A program made the translations under genes and the position numbers. From positions 3,398,212 through 3,462,211 of the forward strand of contig NZ_JBFRBH010000001.1 in NCBI RefSeq assembly GCF_040932485.1: a DNA stretch of 64,000 nucleotides, written 5' to 3'. The notes under the pieces were generated by a model. That model was not told the DNA's origin and did no database searches. It saw only the letters and a list, made by a program, of their open reading frames with translations. Below are positions 17,358 through 27,063 of this stretch, piece by piece (the stretch's first letter is position 1; each line of letters begins with the position of its first letter). The stretch comes from Gymnodinialimonas sp. 202GB13-11 (GTDB lineage: Bacteria > Pseudomonadota > Alphaproteobacteria > Rhodobacterales > Rhodobacteraceae).

Positions 17358-17893
17358 AGTCCTGCGGCTTCCCTCAAAGCAGCCATCAAACCCTCCAGCG
17401 CCTTACGATTGATCGGGTTGGTCAGTTTATCCCCATCAAACTGGTCTTTCGCAGCCCCGACCAGCACCTCTGGCCCCGGCAAAAGCCTCGGCTGAAACGC
17501 AACAAGGCTCTCACGCATCATCAACTGGCCCCGCTCCCCGCCCGAGCGTCCTGCGGTGGCCGACATCAGCGCGACCGGCTTGCCCTTCCAAGGATTGCCC
17601 TCGGTCCGACTGACCCAATCCAAAGCGTTCTTGAGCGCACCCGAAATCGACTTGTTGTATTCCGGGCCTGAGATCACGACCGCATCTGCTGCTGCAATCT
17701 GGTCCGACAGGAGCTGTATGGCCTCCGGAATACCCTCAGCAGCCTCCAGATCGCCGTCATAAAGCGGCAGGCGCAGATTTCCCTCTTCAAACGACTTAGG
17801 GTCGAAGGCCGCCTTCGCCTCCATCATCAGCTTGCGGTTCAGCGACCCCGCCCGCAGGGATCCGCAAATCCCCAATAGTCTTCCGCTGGACAT
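17354..17893 (-). CDS. NADPH-dependent FMN reductase family protein
   Basis: About 179 residues with a flavodoxin-like fold. The phosphate loop GSLRAGSLNRKLM opens the protein, and the family signature GPEYNKSISGALKNALDWVSR is complete. Members reduce FMN, chromate, quinones or azo dyes with NAD(P)H; the substrate here is unknown. The start at 17893 (MSSGRLLG) is preferred because GGAGAG lies at good spacing; starts at 17899 and 17914 are possible. It diverges from the ThDP enzyme by about 55 bases. Confidence 0.88.
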   Translation of the reverse strand: MSSGRLLGICGSLRAGSLNRKLMMEAKAAFDPKSFEEGNLRLPLYDGDLEAAEGIPEAIQLLSDQIAAADAVVISGPEYNKSISGALKNALDWVSRTEGNPWKGKPVALMSATAGRSGGERGQLMMRESLVAFQPRLLPGPEVLVGAAKDQFDGDKLTNPINRKALEGLMAALREAAGL

Positions 17894-17948
17894 ATCCATC
17901 TCTCCGCCACACAAATCGGTTCAACGGCACTTAGGGCACGGGGCAGGC

Positions 17949-19568
17949 ATGACCAAACTCCACGGCGGAAAGATCTTGGCGCAGCGTCTGGCGATGCATG
18001 GGGTGGAGCGCGTGTTCTCTGTCCCCGGCGAAAGTTTCCTTGCCGCGCTCGACGGCCTGCATGACGCGGACATCCCCAACATCGTTTGCCGGCAAGAAGG
18101 CGGGGCCGCCATGATGGCCGAGGCTCATGGCAAGATGACAGGCCAGCCAGGCGTCCTTTTCGTCACGCGGGGACCCGGTGCCACCAATGCCAGTGCTGGC
18201 CTGCACATCGCCATGCACGACGCCACACCCATGGTCTGTTTCGTCGGTCAAATCCCCCTCAAACACCGCGACCGGGGCGTGTTTCAGGAGGTCGATTACC
18301 GCGCCTTTTTCGGACCCCTCGTGAAGTGGGTGGCTGAAGTTGAGCGGACAGACAGGCTGGCCGAATATATCGACCGCGCCTTTGCCATTGCGCAGTCCGG
18401 GCGGCCCGGCCCCGTGGTTCTGGCCCTGCCTGAAGACATTCTGTCAGCCATGACCGACCCGCCCGCGACACGTCCCGGCGCGCGGGCCATGCCCTCCGTC
18501 CACCCGGATATGATCGCACCCTTCGCCCAGATGCTGCGGCAAGCCGAACGCCCCTTGATCATTTGCGGCGGATCGCACTGGTCCGACACCGACCGCCAAA
18601 GCGCTGAGGCGCTCGCCGAACGCACCGGCGCGCCCATTGGTGTCACCTTCCGGCGGCAGGATTACATCAACAACGACCACCCGAACTATGCGGGCGATTT
18701 CGGTGTTGGCATGAACCCCGCCCTTGGCGCGCGGCTGGCTGAGTCTGACTGCATCCTGCTGCTCGGCGCCGAACTCAACGATATCACAACCGGCGATTTC
18801 ACCCTGCTCGATCCGGCCAAGGCCCCGGCCATCCTTCAGGTCCACCCCGACGCCGACGCGATCAGCAAGACCTACCCAGCCACCTACGCCGTCGCCGCCC
18901 CGCCAAGCGCGATCCTCCACCAGCTGATTGAGGCTATTGGCGAGCACACCGGCGACAAGGGGGCTGCCGAGGCACGTGCGGGCTACGAGGCTTGGCAAGA
19001 ACCCCAACCCACCCCCGGCGATGTACAGATGGAACATGTCATCGCATGGCTCCGCGACCATGCCAGCCCGGACACGATCATCACCAACGGCGCGGGCAAC
19101 TACGCCGCTTTCCTGCACCGCTACTACCGCTTCCGCCAATACGGCACGCAGGTCGCACCGACCTCCGGCTCCATGGGCTATTGCCTTCCCGCCGCTGTTT
19201 CCGCCAAGCTCCAGAACCCGCAAAGCCCGGTTATCTGCCTTGCCGGTGATGGCTGCCTGCAAATGACGATTCAGGAGCTTTCGACCGCCCGCCAATACGG
19301 CGCGGACATCACAGTGATCGTCGCCAATAACGGCCGTTACGGCACGATCCGAATGCATCAGGAAAAGAATTACCCCGGCCGCGTCTCCGGCACCGACCTG
19401 TTCAACCCGGACTATGCGACGCTGGCCAAGGCCTATGGCGGCACCGGGCATACCATCACGTCGAATGAGCAATTCGCGGATGCCTACACCGCAACCCTGA
19501 ACGGCGGACTACACATCATTGAATTGAAGCTTGATCCAAAGATGCTGGCGACCACGAAAAGCCTCTAA
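17949..19568 (+). CDS. Thiamine diphosphate-dependent enzyme, acetolactate-synthase-like
   Basis: A 539-residue three-domain ThDP enzyme. The catalytic glutamate lies in CRQEGGAAMMAEAHGKMTG, a central domain follows, and the C-terminal cofactor motif GDG...NN is in AGDGCLQMTIQELST through VIVANNGRYGTIRMHQ. It resembles the large acetolactate synthase and benzoylformate decarboxylase groups. No small regulatory subunit gene is adjacent, so it is probably not the biosynthetic IlvB but a decarboxylase or lyase of unknown substrate. The start at 17949 (MTKLHGGKILAQRL) gives the standard N terminus; longer frames overlap the upstream divergent gene. Confidence 0.88.
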   Translation: MTKLHGGKILAQRLAMHGVERVFSVPGESFLAALDGLHDADIPNIVCRQEGGAAMMAEAHGKMTGQPGVLFVTRGPGATNASAGLHIAMHDATPMVCFVGQIPLKHRDRGVFQEVDYRAFFGPLVKWVAEVERTDRLAEYIDRAFAIAQSGRPGPVVLALPEDILSAMTDPPATRPGARAMPSVHPDMIAPFAQMLRQAERPLIICGGSHWSDTDRQSAEALAERTGAPIGVTFRRQDYINNDHPNYAGDFGVGMNPALGARLAESDCILLLGAELNDITTGDFTLLDPAKAPAILQVHPDADAISKTYPATYAVAAPPSAILHQLIEAIGEHTGDKGAAEARAGYEAWQEPQPTPGDVQMEHVIAWLRDHASPDTIITNGAGNYAAFLHRYYRFRQYGTQVAPTSGSMGYCLPAAVSAKLQNPQSPVICLAGDGCLQMTIQELSTARQYGADITVIVANNGRYGTIRMHQEKNYPGRVSGTDLFNPDYATLAKAYGGTGHTITSNEQFADAYTATLNGGLHIIELKLDPKMLATTKSL

Positions 19569-20953
19569 TCCGCCAATTCGGGCCTTTCATTCAACACCTT
19601 CACCTCGCGTTGCGGGAACGGGATGTTGATGCCGTTGTCTTTGAACGTGTCCCAAAGCGCCAGAAAAACGTTGCCGCGAATGTTGGTCAGGCCACCGGTC
19701 GGGTCCTGTATCCAGAAGCGCAGGATATAATCGACCGAACTGTCCCCAAAGCCCACGATATGGCAGACGGGCGGGCGATGGCTCAGGACCCGGTCCACGC
19801 CTTGCGCGGCCTCAATCGCCAACTTGCGCACCTTGTGTGGGTCGTCGCCATACGCCGTGCCGAAATGAATATCGAGCCTGACGAATTCGTTCGAATGGGA
19901 CCAGTTCACAACCTGGCTGGTGATCAGATCCTCGTTCGGGATCAGGTATTCCTTCCCGTCCCGCGTCACCACACTGACATACCGCGCGCCGAGCGAGTTG
20001 ATCCATCCGAACGTCTCCCCCAGCGAAATCACGTCACCGGGCTTGATCGATTTGTCGAGCAGGATGATGACCCCGCTGACAAGGTTCGAGACGACCTTTT
20101 GCAGGCCAAAGCCCAAACCCACACCAATCGCACCGGACAGGACGGCAAGGCCGGTCAGGTCAATTCCGCTCAGACGGAGGCCCACGTAGATCGCCACACC
20201 GTAAAACGCGACCTGCATGAACTTGACGGCCAGCACCCGCATCGAAGGGGATATTTCGTCGTTCTTCTCAATCCGTGTCGTTGCCGTGCCGGTCAGGAAC
20301 CGGGCAATGATCACCAGCGTCGCGACGACAAGAATCGCCTGTAATAGCGTCAGCAGAGAAAGACGTGTCTCACCCAGATTGAAGCCAACTGAATCCAGAA
20401 TGGCAGCGGCCTCGTCCTGCAAATTCAGGATTGCGAGGGTCACGAATATCCAGGCCCCATACCGCACTACCGCGCGTAATAGGGTCGAACGGATCAACCG
20501 GGTTGCAAAGGCCACGAACAGCCATGCCGTCGCCAGTTCCGCGATGATTGTCAGCAGGAACGTGCGGGACGGCCAAGTCACTTCGCGCATCACCAGAACG
20601 ACGATCCAGATCAGGGCCACGAAGATGATCATTTGCAGGCGCGTGTGAATGATCACCAGAATGCGCATCCGCCATGTGGGCCAACCTTCGCGGGCGGCCA
20701 TCCAAGCACGCACACGCGGCCCGAACACGCGGCGCAGGATGTAGGCCGCCACAAGGACGGCGAGCGCGATGCCAACTTGATAAGCGTTCCATGGCCGCAG
20801 CAGACTTTCGGCAAAAGAAAGCCCCTGTTCCCACAGGCTATTGATCTCCCCCAGCGCGGCTTCAACGGCCTCGGCGTCTGTCGGTTGCTCGATCTCTGGG
20901 TCCATGCCTGCTCCGCTGCCCGTTTTTTCCACCATAGCCGTGTGCAGGGCCAC
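19565..20953 (-). CDS. MscS-family mechanosensitive channel, large N-terminal membrane region
   Basis: A 462-residue membrane protein. Five to six hydrophobic segments precede the conserved MscS pore helix and beta domain: GAIGVGLGFGLQKVVSNLVSG, then GVIILLDKSIKPGDVISLGE and YLIPNEDLITSQVVNWS. It releases solutes on hypo-osmotic shock. Starts at 20953, 20935 and 20905 are all possible. The stop overlaps the convergent ThDP enzyme stop. It diverges from leuC over about 180 bases, where both promoters should lie. Confidence 0.9.
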   Translation of the reverse strand: MALHTAMVEKTGSGAGMDPEIEQPTDAEAVEAALGEINSLWEQGLSFAESLLRPWNAYQVGIALAVLVAAYILRRVFGPRVRAWMAAREGWPTWRMRILVIIHTRLQMIIFVALIWIVVLVMREVTWPSRTFLLTIIAELATAWLFVAFATRLIRSTLLRAVVRYGAWIFVTLAILNLQDEAAAILDSVGFNLGETRLSLLTLLQAILVVATLVIIARFLTGTATTRIEKNDEISPSMRVLAVKFMQVAFYGVAIYVGLRLSGIDLTGLAVLSGAIGVGLGFGLQKVVSNLVSGVIILLDKSIKPGDVISLGETFGWINSLGARYVSVVTRDGKEYLIPNEDLITSQVVNWSHSNEFVRLDIHFGTAYGDDPHKVRKLAIEAAQGVDRVLSHRPPVCHIVGFGDSSVDYILRFWIQDPTGGLTNIRGNVFLALWDTFKDNGINIPFPQREVKVLNERPELAD

Positions 20954-21137
20954 CTTGGCAAGCTTGCTGTGCGCGTGTAATCCCCTCGGCCATGATCAGC
21001 TTCTTCGATATCGGTGACCGCGCGCGTCTGCCTTGGCGCTTCCACGGCGTCCGCACCTCGCGGCTGGGCGGGCTATAAGCCACGCCACAATCTCCGATTT
21101 CGACCTGCCAGACACATCCGGACAAAGGACTGAACCC

Positions 21138-22541
21138 ATGACCGGCAAGACGCTTTACGACAAAATCTGGGACGCCCACCTGGCCCACGAGGCCGAGGAT
21201 GGCACCTGCCTTCTCTACATCGACCGCCATCTGGTCCACGAAGTGACCTCACCGCAGGCCTTCGAAGGCCTCCGCATGGCCGGTCGCAAGGTCCACGCAC
21301 CTGACAAGACCATCGCCGTGCCGGATCACAACGTGCCCACCACGCCGGGCCGCGAGAACCCCGAGAATATGACCGAGGACAGCGCCATTCAGGTCGCCGC
21401 GCTTGACAAGAACGCCAAGGATTTCGGCATCCACTACTACCCCGTCTCTGACGTGCGGCAGGGCATCGTGCACATCGTTGGCCCGGAACAAGGCTGGACA
21501 CTGCCGGGCATGACCGTCGTTTGCGGCGACAGCCACACAGCCACCCACGGTGCATTCGGGGCGCTGGCCCACGGCATCGGCACGTCTGAGGTCGAGCATG
21601 TTCTGGCCACTCAGACGCTGATCCAGAAGAAATCCAAGAACATGAAGGTCGAGATCACGGGCAAACTCGCGCCCGGCGTCACGGCCAAGGACATCACGCT
21701 CAGCGTCATCGGCAAAACCGGTACCGCCGGCGGCACCGGCTATGTCATCGAGTACATGGGTGAGGCGATCCGCGATCTTTCCATGGAAGGCCGCATGACC
21801 GTCTGCAACATGGCCATCGAAGGTGGCGCCCGCGCAGGCATCATCGCCCCGGACGAGAAGACATTCGAATACTGCATGGGCCGCCCTCACGCCCCGAAAG
21901 GTGCGCAGTGGGAAGCCGCGCTGGCTTGGTGGAAGACGCTCTATTCCGACGATGATGCCCATTGGGACGAGGTCGTCACGATCCGCGGCGAAGACATCGC
22001 GCCAGTCGTCACTTGGGGCACCTCGCCCGAAGACGTCCTGCCGATCACTGCTGATGTGCCCGCACCCGAAGCCTTCACCGGCGGCAAGGTCGACGCCGCG
22101 GCGCGCTCGCTTGATTACATGGGCCTGACCCCCGGCACCGCTTTGCGCGATGTGGAAATCGACACAGTCTTCATCGGGTCCTGCACCAATGGCCGCATCG
22201 AAGACCTCCGCGCTGCGGCTGAGATCCTCAAGGGCAAAAAGGTCGCCGTGAAACGCGCCATGGTTGTCCCCGGCTCGGGCCTTGTGCGTGCGCAGGCGGA
22301 AGAGGAAGGACTCGCCGACATCTTCAAGGAAGCCGGCTTCGAATGGCGCCTCGCAGGCTGTTCCATGTGCCTCGCCATGAACCCAGACCAGCTCCAACCC
22401 GGCGAACGCTGCGCGGCCACGTCCAACCGCAACTTCGAAGGCCGCCAAGGCCGCGGCGGTCGCACCCACCTGATGTCGCCCGCAATGGCGGCAGCGGCCG
22501 CTGTAACCGGCAAACTCACCGATGTGCGTGAGATGATGTGA
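21138..22541 (+). CDS. leuC: 3-isopropylmalate dehydratase large subunit
   Basis: A 467-residue aconitase-family protein with a 4Fe-4S cluster that isomerises 2- to 3-isopropylmalate in leucine synthesis. Motifs are [20 protein letters not shown], the cluster cysteines in [14 protein letters not shown] and the later [12 protein letters not shown]. The start at 21138 ([16 protein letters not shown]) is canonical. leuD (33840) and leuB (27064) are on the other strand, 5-13 kb away, so the leu genes are dispersed though in the same neighbourhood. The next gene begins inside its stop (TGATG), suggesting co-translation with a small lipoprotein. Confidence 0.96.
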   Translation: MTGKTLYDKIWDAHLAHEAEDGTCLLYIDRHLVHEVTSPQAFEGLRMAGRKVHAPDKTIAVPDHNVPTTPGRENPENMTEDSAIQVAALDKNAKDFGIHYYPVSDVRQGIVHIVGPEQGWTLPGMTVVCGDSHTATHGAFGALAHGIGTSEVEHVLATQTLIQKKSKNMKVEITGKLAPGVTAKDITLSVIGKTGTAGGTGYVIEYMGEAIRDLSMEGRMTVCNMAIEGGARAGIIAPDEKTFEYCMGRPHAPKGAQWEAALAWWKTLYSDDDAHWDEVVTIRGEDIAPVVTWGTSPEDVLPITADVPAPEAFTGGKVDAAARSLDYMGLTPGTALRDVEIDTVFIGSCTNGRIEDLRAAAEILKGKKVAVKRAMVVPGSGLVRAQAEEEGLADIFKEAGFEWRLAGCSMCLAMNPDQLQPGERCAATSNRNFEGRQGRGGRTHLMSPAMAAAAAVTGKLTDVREMM

Positions 22542-22906
22542 TGAAACGGGTGGCCCCTTTTGCTTTTGCGACGGGGGCTGCCCTTCTCCTTGCGTCTTGC
22601 GCGCCGACGTCCACCTACACCGGTGGCCCGCTAGACCAACACACGCTGATCAGCGCGCGAGATGGTGAACCAACCACGCTGACGTGCACGGCCGGCCCAG
22701 ATTCCCGCCAACGCGCGCAACAGGCTCTTGCGGTTCTCGACGCGGGCTTCACACAGCTGGAAGAAACGATCCGCGCCCGGACCGAGGCGTCGTTCAACGG
22801 CGGGGCCGACTTCAATTCAGCTGCGATGATCCGCCTTTCGCAGCGCACGGGAGAACAGCTCGCGCAGCGGATCGACTCCGAATACGGGTGCTTTTTGCTC
22901 GGTTAG
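22541..22906 (+). CDS. Small lipoprotein of unknown function
   Basis: A 121-residue protein with a lipoprotein signal: [20 protein letters not shown], lipobox LASC with the acylated cysteine at residue 20. The rest is polar, helical and without a recognised domain. Four cysteines occur in total, so an additional disulfide is possible. It starts within the leuC stop codon and its stop overlaps that of the convergent ABC permease. No functional link with leucine synthesis is apparent. Confidence 0.8.
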   Translation: MKRVAPFAFATGAALLLASCAPTSTYTGGPLDQHTLISARDGEPTTLTCTAGPDSRQRAQQALAVLDAGFTQLEETIRARTEASFNGGADFNSAAMIRLSQRTGEQLAQRIDSEYGCFLLG

Positions 22907-24579
22907 GCTTCTGCAGGCTCCGGCACGAACCGCCGTGCGGTCCGTTCCCGGCCTAGGCCCACGCACAGCACCACAACCGGCAATAACCCAACTGCTGCGA
23001 TAACCAGCGACGGCACGGCTGCCTCACCCAACCGCTCATCTGCGGCCAGCCTGTGTGCCTGCACCGCCAAAGTGTCGTAGTTGAACGGCCGCATGATCAG
23101 CGTCGCGGGAAGCTCTTTCATCACGTCCACGAACACGATCAACAGCCCCGTCAGGATCGACGGCCTTAGGATCGGCAAATGCACCCCCCGTAACATACTG
23201 CGCGGCGTGCGCCCTAGCGTGCGCGCCACGGCGTCCACGTTCGGGTTAATCGTACTCAAACCTGCATCATAGGCACTTAACGCCGCCGCCATGAACCGCA
23301 CCGCATAGGCGGCTACCAGTAGCCAGATCGAGCCTGTGATCAGCAGTCCCGTATCAATCCCGAACCGCGCCTCCATGAACCCATCCAGCGCATTGTCAAA
23401 GGCCGCGAACGGCACCAGCAGCCCCACCGCGATCACACCGCCTGGCACCGCATAGCCAAGCCCGGCCACCCGGATCGAGGCCTTGGCCGCCGGCGTCGGA
23501 TGCAGCCGCGCGTTGAAGCCCAACAACACCGCTGCCGCGACCGTCACTACTGCCGCGATCAAGGCTAAAACCACCGAATTGCGCAGGAAGCCCAGATACC
23601 GCTCGGTCAGCAGGTTATCGAATGAGTGCCATCCAAGCTCCAACAGCAACCCCACAGGAAGAAGGAACCCCAACAGCACCGGCAACCCGCAAAACGCAAT
23701 CGCGCCGACGCTCTGCCACCCGGTCAGATTAACCGACTGCATCGCCTCAAACCGCCGCCCCGCAGCATGGTGCCGCTGATCTTTGCGCTGCCGCCGCTCC
23801 AATGCAGCGATCACAAGCGCGATCACCAACAGGCACAAGGCCAGCTGCGCCGCCGCGCTGCGGTCGAAGAACGAATACCAGGCCTGATAGATGCCCGTAG
23901 CGAACGTGCGAACGCCGAAATAAGATACCGTCCCATAATCCGCCAGCGTCTCCATCAGCGCCAACAAGACACCGCCCGCGATGGCAGGCCGCGCAATCGG
24001 CAGGCTCACGCGGAAGAACGCACCCCACGAACTCGCCCCCAAGGTCCGTGCCGCGATATAGGCCGTGGCGGATTGCTGCAAAAACGCTGCTCGCGTTAGC
24101 AGGTAAACATATGGATAGAGCACGAGTGTCAGCATCGCCGCCGCCCCGCCAAGTGAGCGGATCTCCGGGAACCAATAGTCGCGTGGACCCCAGCCCGTCA
24201 GATCGCGCAGCGTCGTCTGCACCCAGCCCGGATGATCGAGGAAATCGGTATAGGCATAGGCCAGCACATAGGCCGGAAACGCCAGGGGCAGGGCCAAAGC
24301 AATCTCGAACAATCGGCGTCCGGGAAACCGAGTCGCCGTGACCAGCCAGGCCGAACCTGTGCCAATGATCGCCGTGCCCGTCCCGACCAGCACAATCAGC
24401 CACGCCGTCGCGATGGCGAAATCGTCCAGAACGCTGTTCCATAGGCCCTGAAACGTCTCGAACCCGCCTGTGAACGCTGCCAAAGCCGCTGCAAACATCG
24501 GCAACAGGCACATGCCGGCAATCAGCCAGGACAGGCTGCCAAGCCGAAAGGCTGACGGGGTGCGGTAACGTTTGGCCAT
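22903..24579 (-). CDS. Iron(III)-type ABC transporter permease, fused double domain
   Basis: About 558 residues with two homologous permease halves of roughly six helices each, as in FbpB/SfuB/AfuB ferric iron importers. The EAA-type loops are visible as AARTLGASSWGAFFRVSLPIARP (about residue 185) and DAVARTLGRTPRSMLRGVHLP in the second half. Neither the ATPase nor the binding protein is adjacent. A candidate periplasmic ferric-binding protein lies at 37710-38729. The start at 24579 (MAKRYRTPSAF) is chosen; the upstream extension looks non-coding. An iron role is inference from family. Confidence 0.88.
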   Translation of the reverse strand: MAKRYRTPSAFRLGSLSWLIAGMCLLPMFAAALAAFTGGFETFQGLWNSVLDDFAIATAWLIVLVGTGTAIIGTGSAWLVTATRFPGRRLFEIALALPLAFPAYVLAYAYTDFLDHPGWVQTTLRDLTGWGPRDYWFPEIRSLGGAAAMLTLVLYPYVYLLTRAAFLQQSATAYIAARTLGASSWGAFFRVSLPIARPAIAGGVLLALMETLADYGTVSYFGVRTFATGIYQAWYSFFDRSAAAQLALCLLVIALVIAALERRQRKDQRHHAAGRRFEAMQSVNLTGWQSVGAIAFCGLPVLLGFLLPVGLLLELGWHSFDNLLTERYLGFLRNSVVLALIAAVVTVAAAVLLGFNARLHPTPAAKASIRVAGLGYAVPGGVIAVGLLVPFAAFDNALDGFMEARFGIDTGLLITGSIWLLVAAYAVRFMAAALSAYDAGLSTINPNVDAVARTLGRTPRSMLRGVHLPILRPSILTGLLIVFVDVMKELPATLIMRPFNYDTLAVQAHRLAADERLGEAAVPSLVIAAVGLLPVVVLCVGLGRERTARRFVPEPAEA

Positions 24580-24642
24580 AATCCTTGGCGTTTTTGTCGG
24601 GATCAGGCCGCAATGCAACCCCGCAATGCGGCGCGGGCCGTG

Positions 24643-25476
24643 TCAGCCCCTTTGGAAGATGACCGGAAACCAGTCTTCCCGCAGGCGATCACCGGCCTGC
24701 ATCCCGTGTCCCGGAAAGGGTGGAGAGGTCTTTCCTGGCCGCTCAACATACCGCGCATCATCACCGACAAAGCGCAGCGACAAGGCACGCCTCCGCTGGT
24801 CAGAGGTATTCCCCCGAGCCCCGTGCAGGATCCAGTAGTTGAACGCCACTGCATCACCCGGCTCCAACGCCCATTCGCGGATATCCATACCCTCAGCATC
24901 CGGGTCCGGCACGGGCATGTAGGCGCTCTCGTCGGGATAGAAATTATCCTCGTTCAGCCATCGTGTCGGCAGCACGGGTTTCTCCCACAAGTGAGAGCCT
25001 GCAACGCACCTTAGGGACGCCTCTACCACCGGATCTACAGGCGCCCAGAAGCTGACAGTCTGTTGTCCACCGACAAAGTAATACGGCCCATCCTGATGCC
25101 AGGGCGTGGGCTTCGATGTGCCCGGCTCCTTCACCAGCACATGATCGTGGAAGAGCTGCGCTGTGTTTGAGCGCATCAAATCCGCAGCAACCTCCGCGGC
25201 TGCCGATTGCCGGGTGACCGCCTCGATCTCGCCGATACGCTGCCAGTTGCAATAATCGTCAAAAAACCGCCCGCCTTCACCGGGTTTCAGGTTCTCTGCA
25301 GCGTAGGTCCCGGGGTCAGCCATGTTGCGCGCAATGCCTGTGCGGATCGTATCAACATGCCCGTCAAACAGGCCACGGATCACAACGACGCCGTCCCGCT
25401 GGAAGGTGTCGATATCGGTTTGGGTCACTTTGGAATGCATCTTCACGGTCCGCTTGCGATCAGGGTCATGCGCCAT
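24643..25476 (-). CDS. Phytanoyl-CoA dioxygenase family (PhyH) oxygenase
   Basis: A 277-residue Fe(II)/2-oxoglutarate-dependent dioxygenase. The iron-binding facial triad is visible: HxD in TPWHQDGPYYFVGG and the distal histidine in YWILHGARGNTS. A 2-oxoglutarate arginine follows in RRALSLRF. Bacterial members hydroxylate many substrates, so the reaction here is unknown. Start choice is uncertain: 25476 (MAHDPDRK) or 25440 (MHSKVTQ); neither has a strong ribosome site. It lies immediately downstream of tRNA-Pro on the same strand. Confidence 0.87.
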   Translation of the reverse strand: MAHDPDRKRTVKMHSKVTQTDIDTFQRDGVVVIRGLFDGHVDTIRTGIARNMADPGTYAAENLKPGEGGRFFDDYCNWQRIGEIEAVTRQSAAAEVAADLMRSNTAQLFHDHVLVKEPGTSKPTPWHQDGPYYFVGGQQTVSFWAPVDPVVEASLRCVAGSHLWEKPVLPTRWLNEDNFYPDESAYMPVPDPDAEGMDIREWALEPGDAVAFNYWILHGARGNTSDQRRRALSLRFVGDDARYVERPGKTSPPFPGHGMQAGDRLREDWFPVIFQRG

Positions 25477-25527
25477 GAAAGCGAATCCACAAGCAGGCGC
25501 AATAGGGCTGCAAACGAGGGTGCTATC

Positions 25528-25604
25528 TGGTCGGGCTGAGAGGATTCGAACCTCCGACCCCCTGCTCCCGAAGCAGGTGCGCTACCAGGCTGCGCCACAG
25601 CCCG
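25528..25604 (-). tRNA. tRNA-Pro (CGG anticodon)
   Basis: A complete 77-base cloverleaf on the minus strand. The acceptor arms are CGGGCTG/CAGCCCG. The anticodon loop TTCGGGA between CCTGC and GCAGG gives anticodon CGG, reading the proline codon CCG. The T-loop GGTTCGAATCC is standard. The CCA end is encoded (25528-25530). No integrase or att-like repeat is seen beside it. Confidence 0.95.
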
Positions 25605-25650
25605 ACCGTGCCGGGCGGAATAGCGGGGGCGGGCGTTCTTGGCAAGGGCT

Positions 25651-26625
25651 TCAGTTCTCGTCCGATGGCCCGCGCGGCCCCCGGTTCTCATCGCTCAGGA
25701 AGGGGGCAATGCGCATCGCCCCGGGCGTGCCCAACCGCGCACGGGTCCGCAATACAGGCGTCGTTGCTGACCCGCCGCCTTTGCCCTCGCGCAAGACGAT
25801 GTAGATGCCCGACGCGATGATGATCCCTGATCCGAGGACGGTCGGCCATTCAAGGGCCTCATCAAACAGCAGCACCCCAAACAACGTCGCCCAAAGGATT
25901 TGCGAGTATTGCATCGGCGCGACCATCACGGCTGCGGCCATGCGGTAGGCGAGGATGAGGCAGAAGGTTGCGATCAGGGCGAGGGCCGCAATAACCGCAA
26001 GGGCGGCTACGTCCAGCCCGGGCATCGACTGATACACAAACGGCATCGCCGCCCCCATCAGCACGAAGTTCGCGACCATCGGATACAGGATCAGCACGAC
26101 CGAGCGTTCCTCCCGCCCGATCTTGCGCACCACGAGTGAGGCATAGGCCCCACCACACGCCGCCAATAGCGCCGCACCGTGGCCAAGGGACAGTTCGGTC
26201 TGGCCTGGCTGCAACACCACCAACACGCCGCCAAGCCCCACGAAAACCGCCAGGCCCCGTCGCCAGCCCACCTGCTCCCCCAACATCGGGATCGCCAGCA
26301 AGGTGATCAGCAGCGGCGCGGCAAACAAAATCGCATAAGTCTGCGCCAGCGGCAGGACTGAGAACGCGTAGAAGGCGCAAAATCCGGTGATCACCGCAGC
26401 CAAGGTCCGGCTGGCAATCCACCACGGATGCTTCGGGATCAGATTTGCCTCGGTCGCGTCCCGCAGCAACATGACCGTCACGAACGGAAACCCGAACAGG
26501 ACCGAGAAGAAGACGATCTGGAACGGCGCGTAGGATCCGCCCAAATATTTGATCAGGACGTCATGGGTGGCGAAGATGCCGAAAGCGGCCAGCGCCAGAA
26601 GGGATCCACGAAGCGAAGCAGACAT
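25651..26625 (-). CDS. EamA-family (DMT) permease with charged C-terminal tail
   Basis: A 324-residue ten-helix drug/metabolite transporter with two EamA repeats, for example LALAASFGIFATHDVLIKYL-like first helix (AAFGIFATHDVLIKYLGG) and GEQVGWRRGLAVFVGLGGVL. The last 35 residues (LRTRARLGTPG to NRGPRGPSDEN) are a charged soluble extension not usual in the family. The substrate is unknown. RhaT or S-adenosylmethionine carriers are possible relatives. It lies just upstream of tRNA-Pro on the same strand. Confidence 0.85.
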   Translation of the reverse strand: MSASLRGSLLALAAFGIFATHDVLIKYLGGSYAPFQIVFFSVLFGFPFVTVMLLRDATEANLIPKHPWWIASRTLAAVITGFCAFYAFSVLPLAQTYAILFAAPLLITLLAIPMLGEQVGWRRGLAVFVGLGGVLVVLQPGQTELSLGHGAALLAACGGAYASLVVRKIGREERSVVLILYPMVANFVLMGAAMPFVYQSMPGLDVAALAVIAALALIATFCLILAYRMAAAVMVAPMQYSQILWATLFGVLLFDEALEWPTVLGSGIIIASGIYIVLREGKGGGSATTPVLRTRARLGTPGAMRIAPFLSDENRGPRGPSDEN

Positions 26626-26640
26626 TTAGAACCTTACGTG

Positions 26641-27000
26641 TCAGACGCAGAGGCCATCCTGCCAGGTCACGGTATTTACGCCGCGATAGCAGAGCTGCTG
26701 CTGGTGCGCGTAGATCAACGTCCAGACCCCGTCTTCCCCAGGCTCCAGCACATACTGGTTGCGCACGCCTCTGACGGAGTCATCGGCAAACCCCGTCTCA
26801 GCCACCAGGATCGTCATGTTCCCGAAGTAATCGAGGCTCACATCCACCTCGACCCCCGGATTACCCTCTTCTTCCGTCAGGAACCCATCGAACACTTCGG
26901 TCGCCAAGACCATCGGATCCTCGAACGTGTCCCCAACGGCATATCCGTTGGCATGAAGCGGCGTGGCGAGCAGGGCAAAGGCAAAAGCAAAACGAAGCAT
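26641..27000 (-). CDS. Small secreted protein of unknown function
   Basis: A 119-residue protein with a short signal peptide (MLRFAFAFALLATPLHA, cleavage near residue 17). The mature part is acidic with no recognised domain. Two cysteines near the end (QQLCYRGVNTVTWQDGLCV) could form a disulfide. The start at 27000 is chosen because it gives a clean signal sequence; the longer frame to 27039 adds only a polar stretch. It follows leuB on the same strand with a 63-base gap. Confidence 0.7.
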   Translation of the reverse strand: MLRFAFAFALLATPLHANGYAVGDTFEDPMVLATEVFDGFLTEEEGNPGVEVDVSLDYFGNMTILVAETGFADDSVRGVRNQYVLEPGEDGVWTLIYAHQQQLCYRGVNTVTWQDGLCV

Positions 27001-27063
27001 GAATGAATCCTCAAGGTTGGAATGCCCCAACCCTGCCATGCCTTCCCCGGTTAATCGAGTACC

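Noticed and set aside
18444-19472. 342-residue minus-strand frame
   Set aside because: It is the antisense shadow of the ThDP enzyme gene; low-complexity glycine/valine composition with no domain.
27015-27032. Short hairpin GGTTGG...CCAACC between leuB and the small secreted protein gene
   Set aside because: Stem is only 6 bases and no T run follows on the minus strand, so I do not call a terminator.
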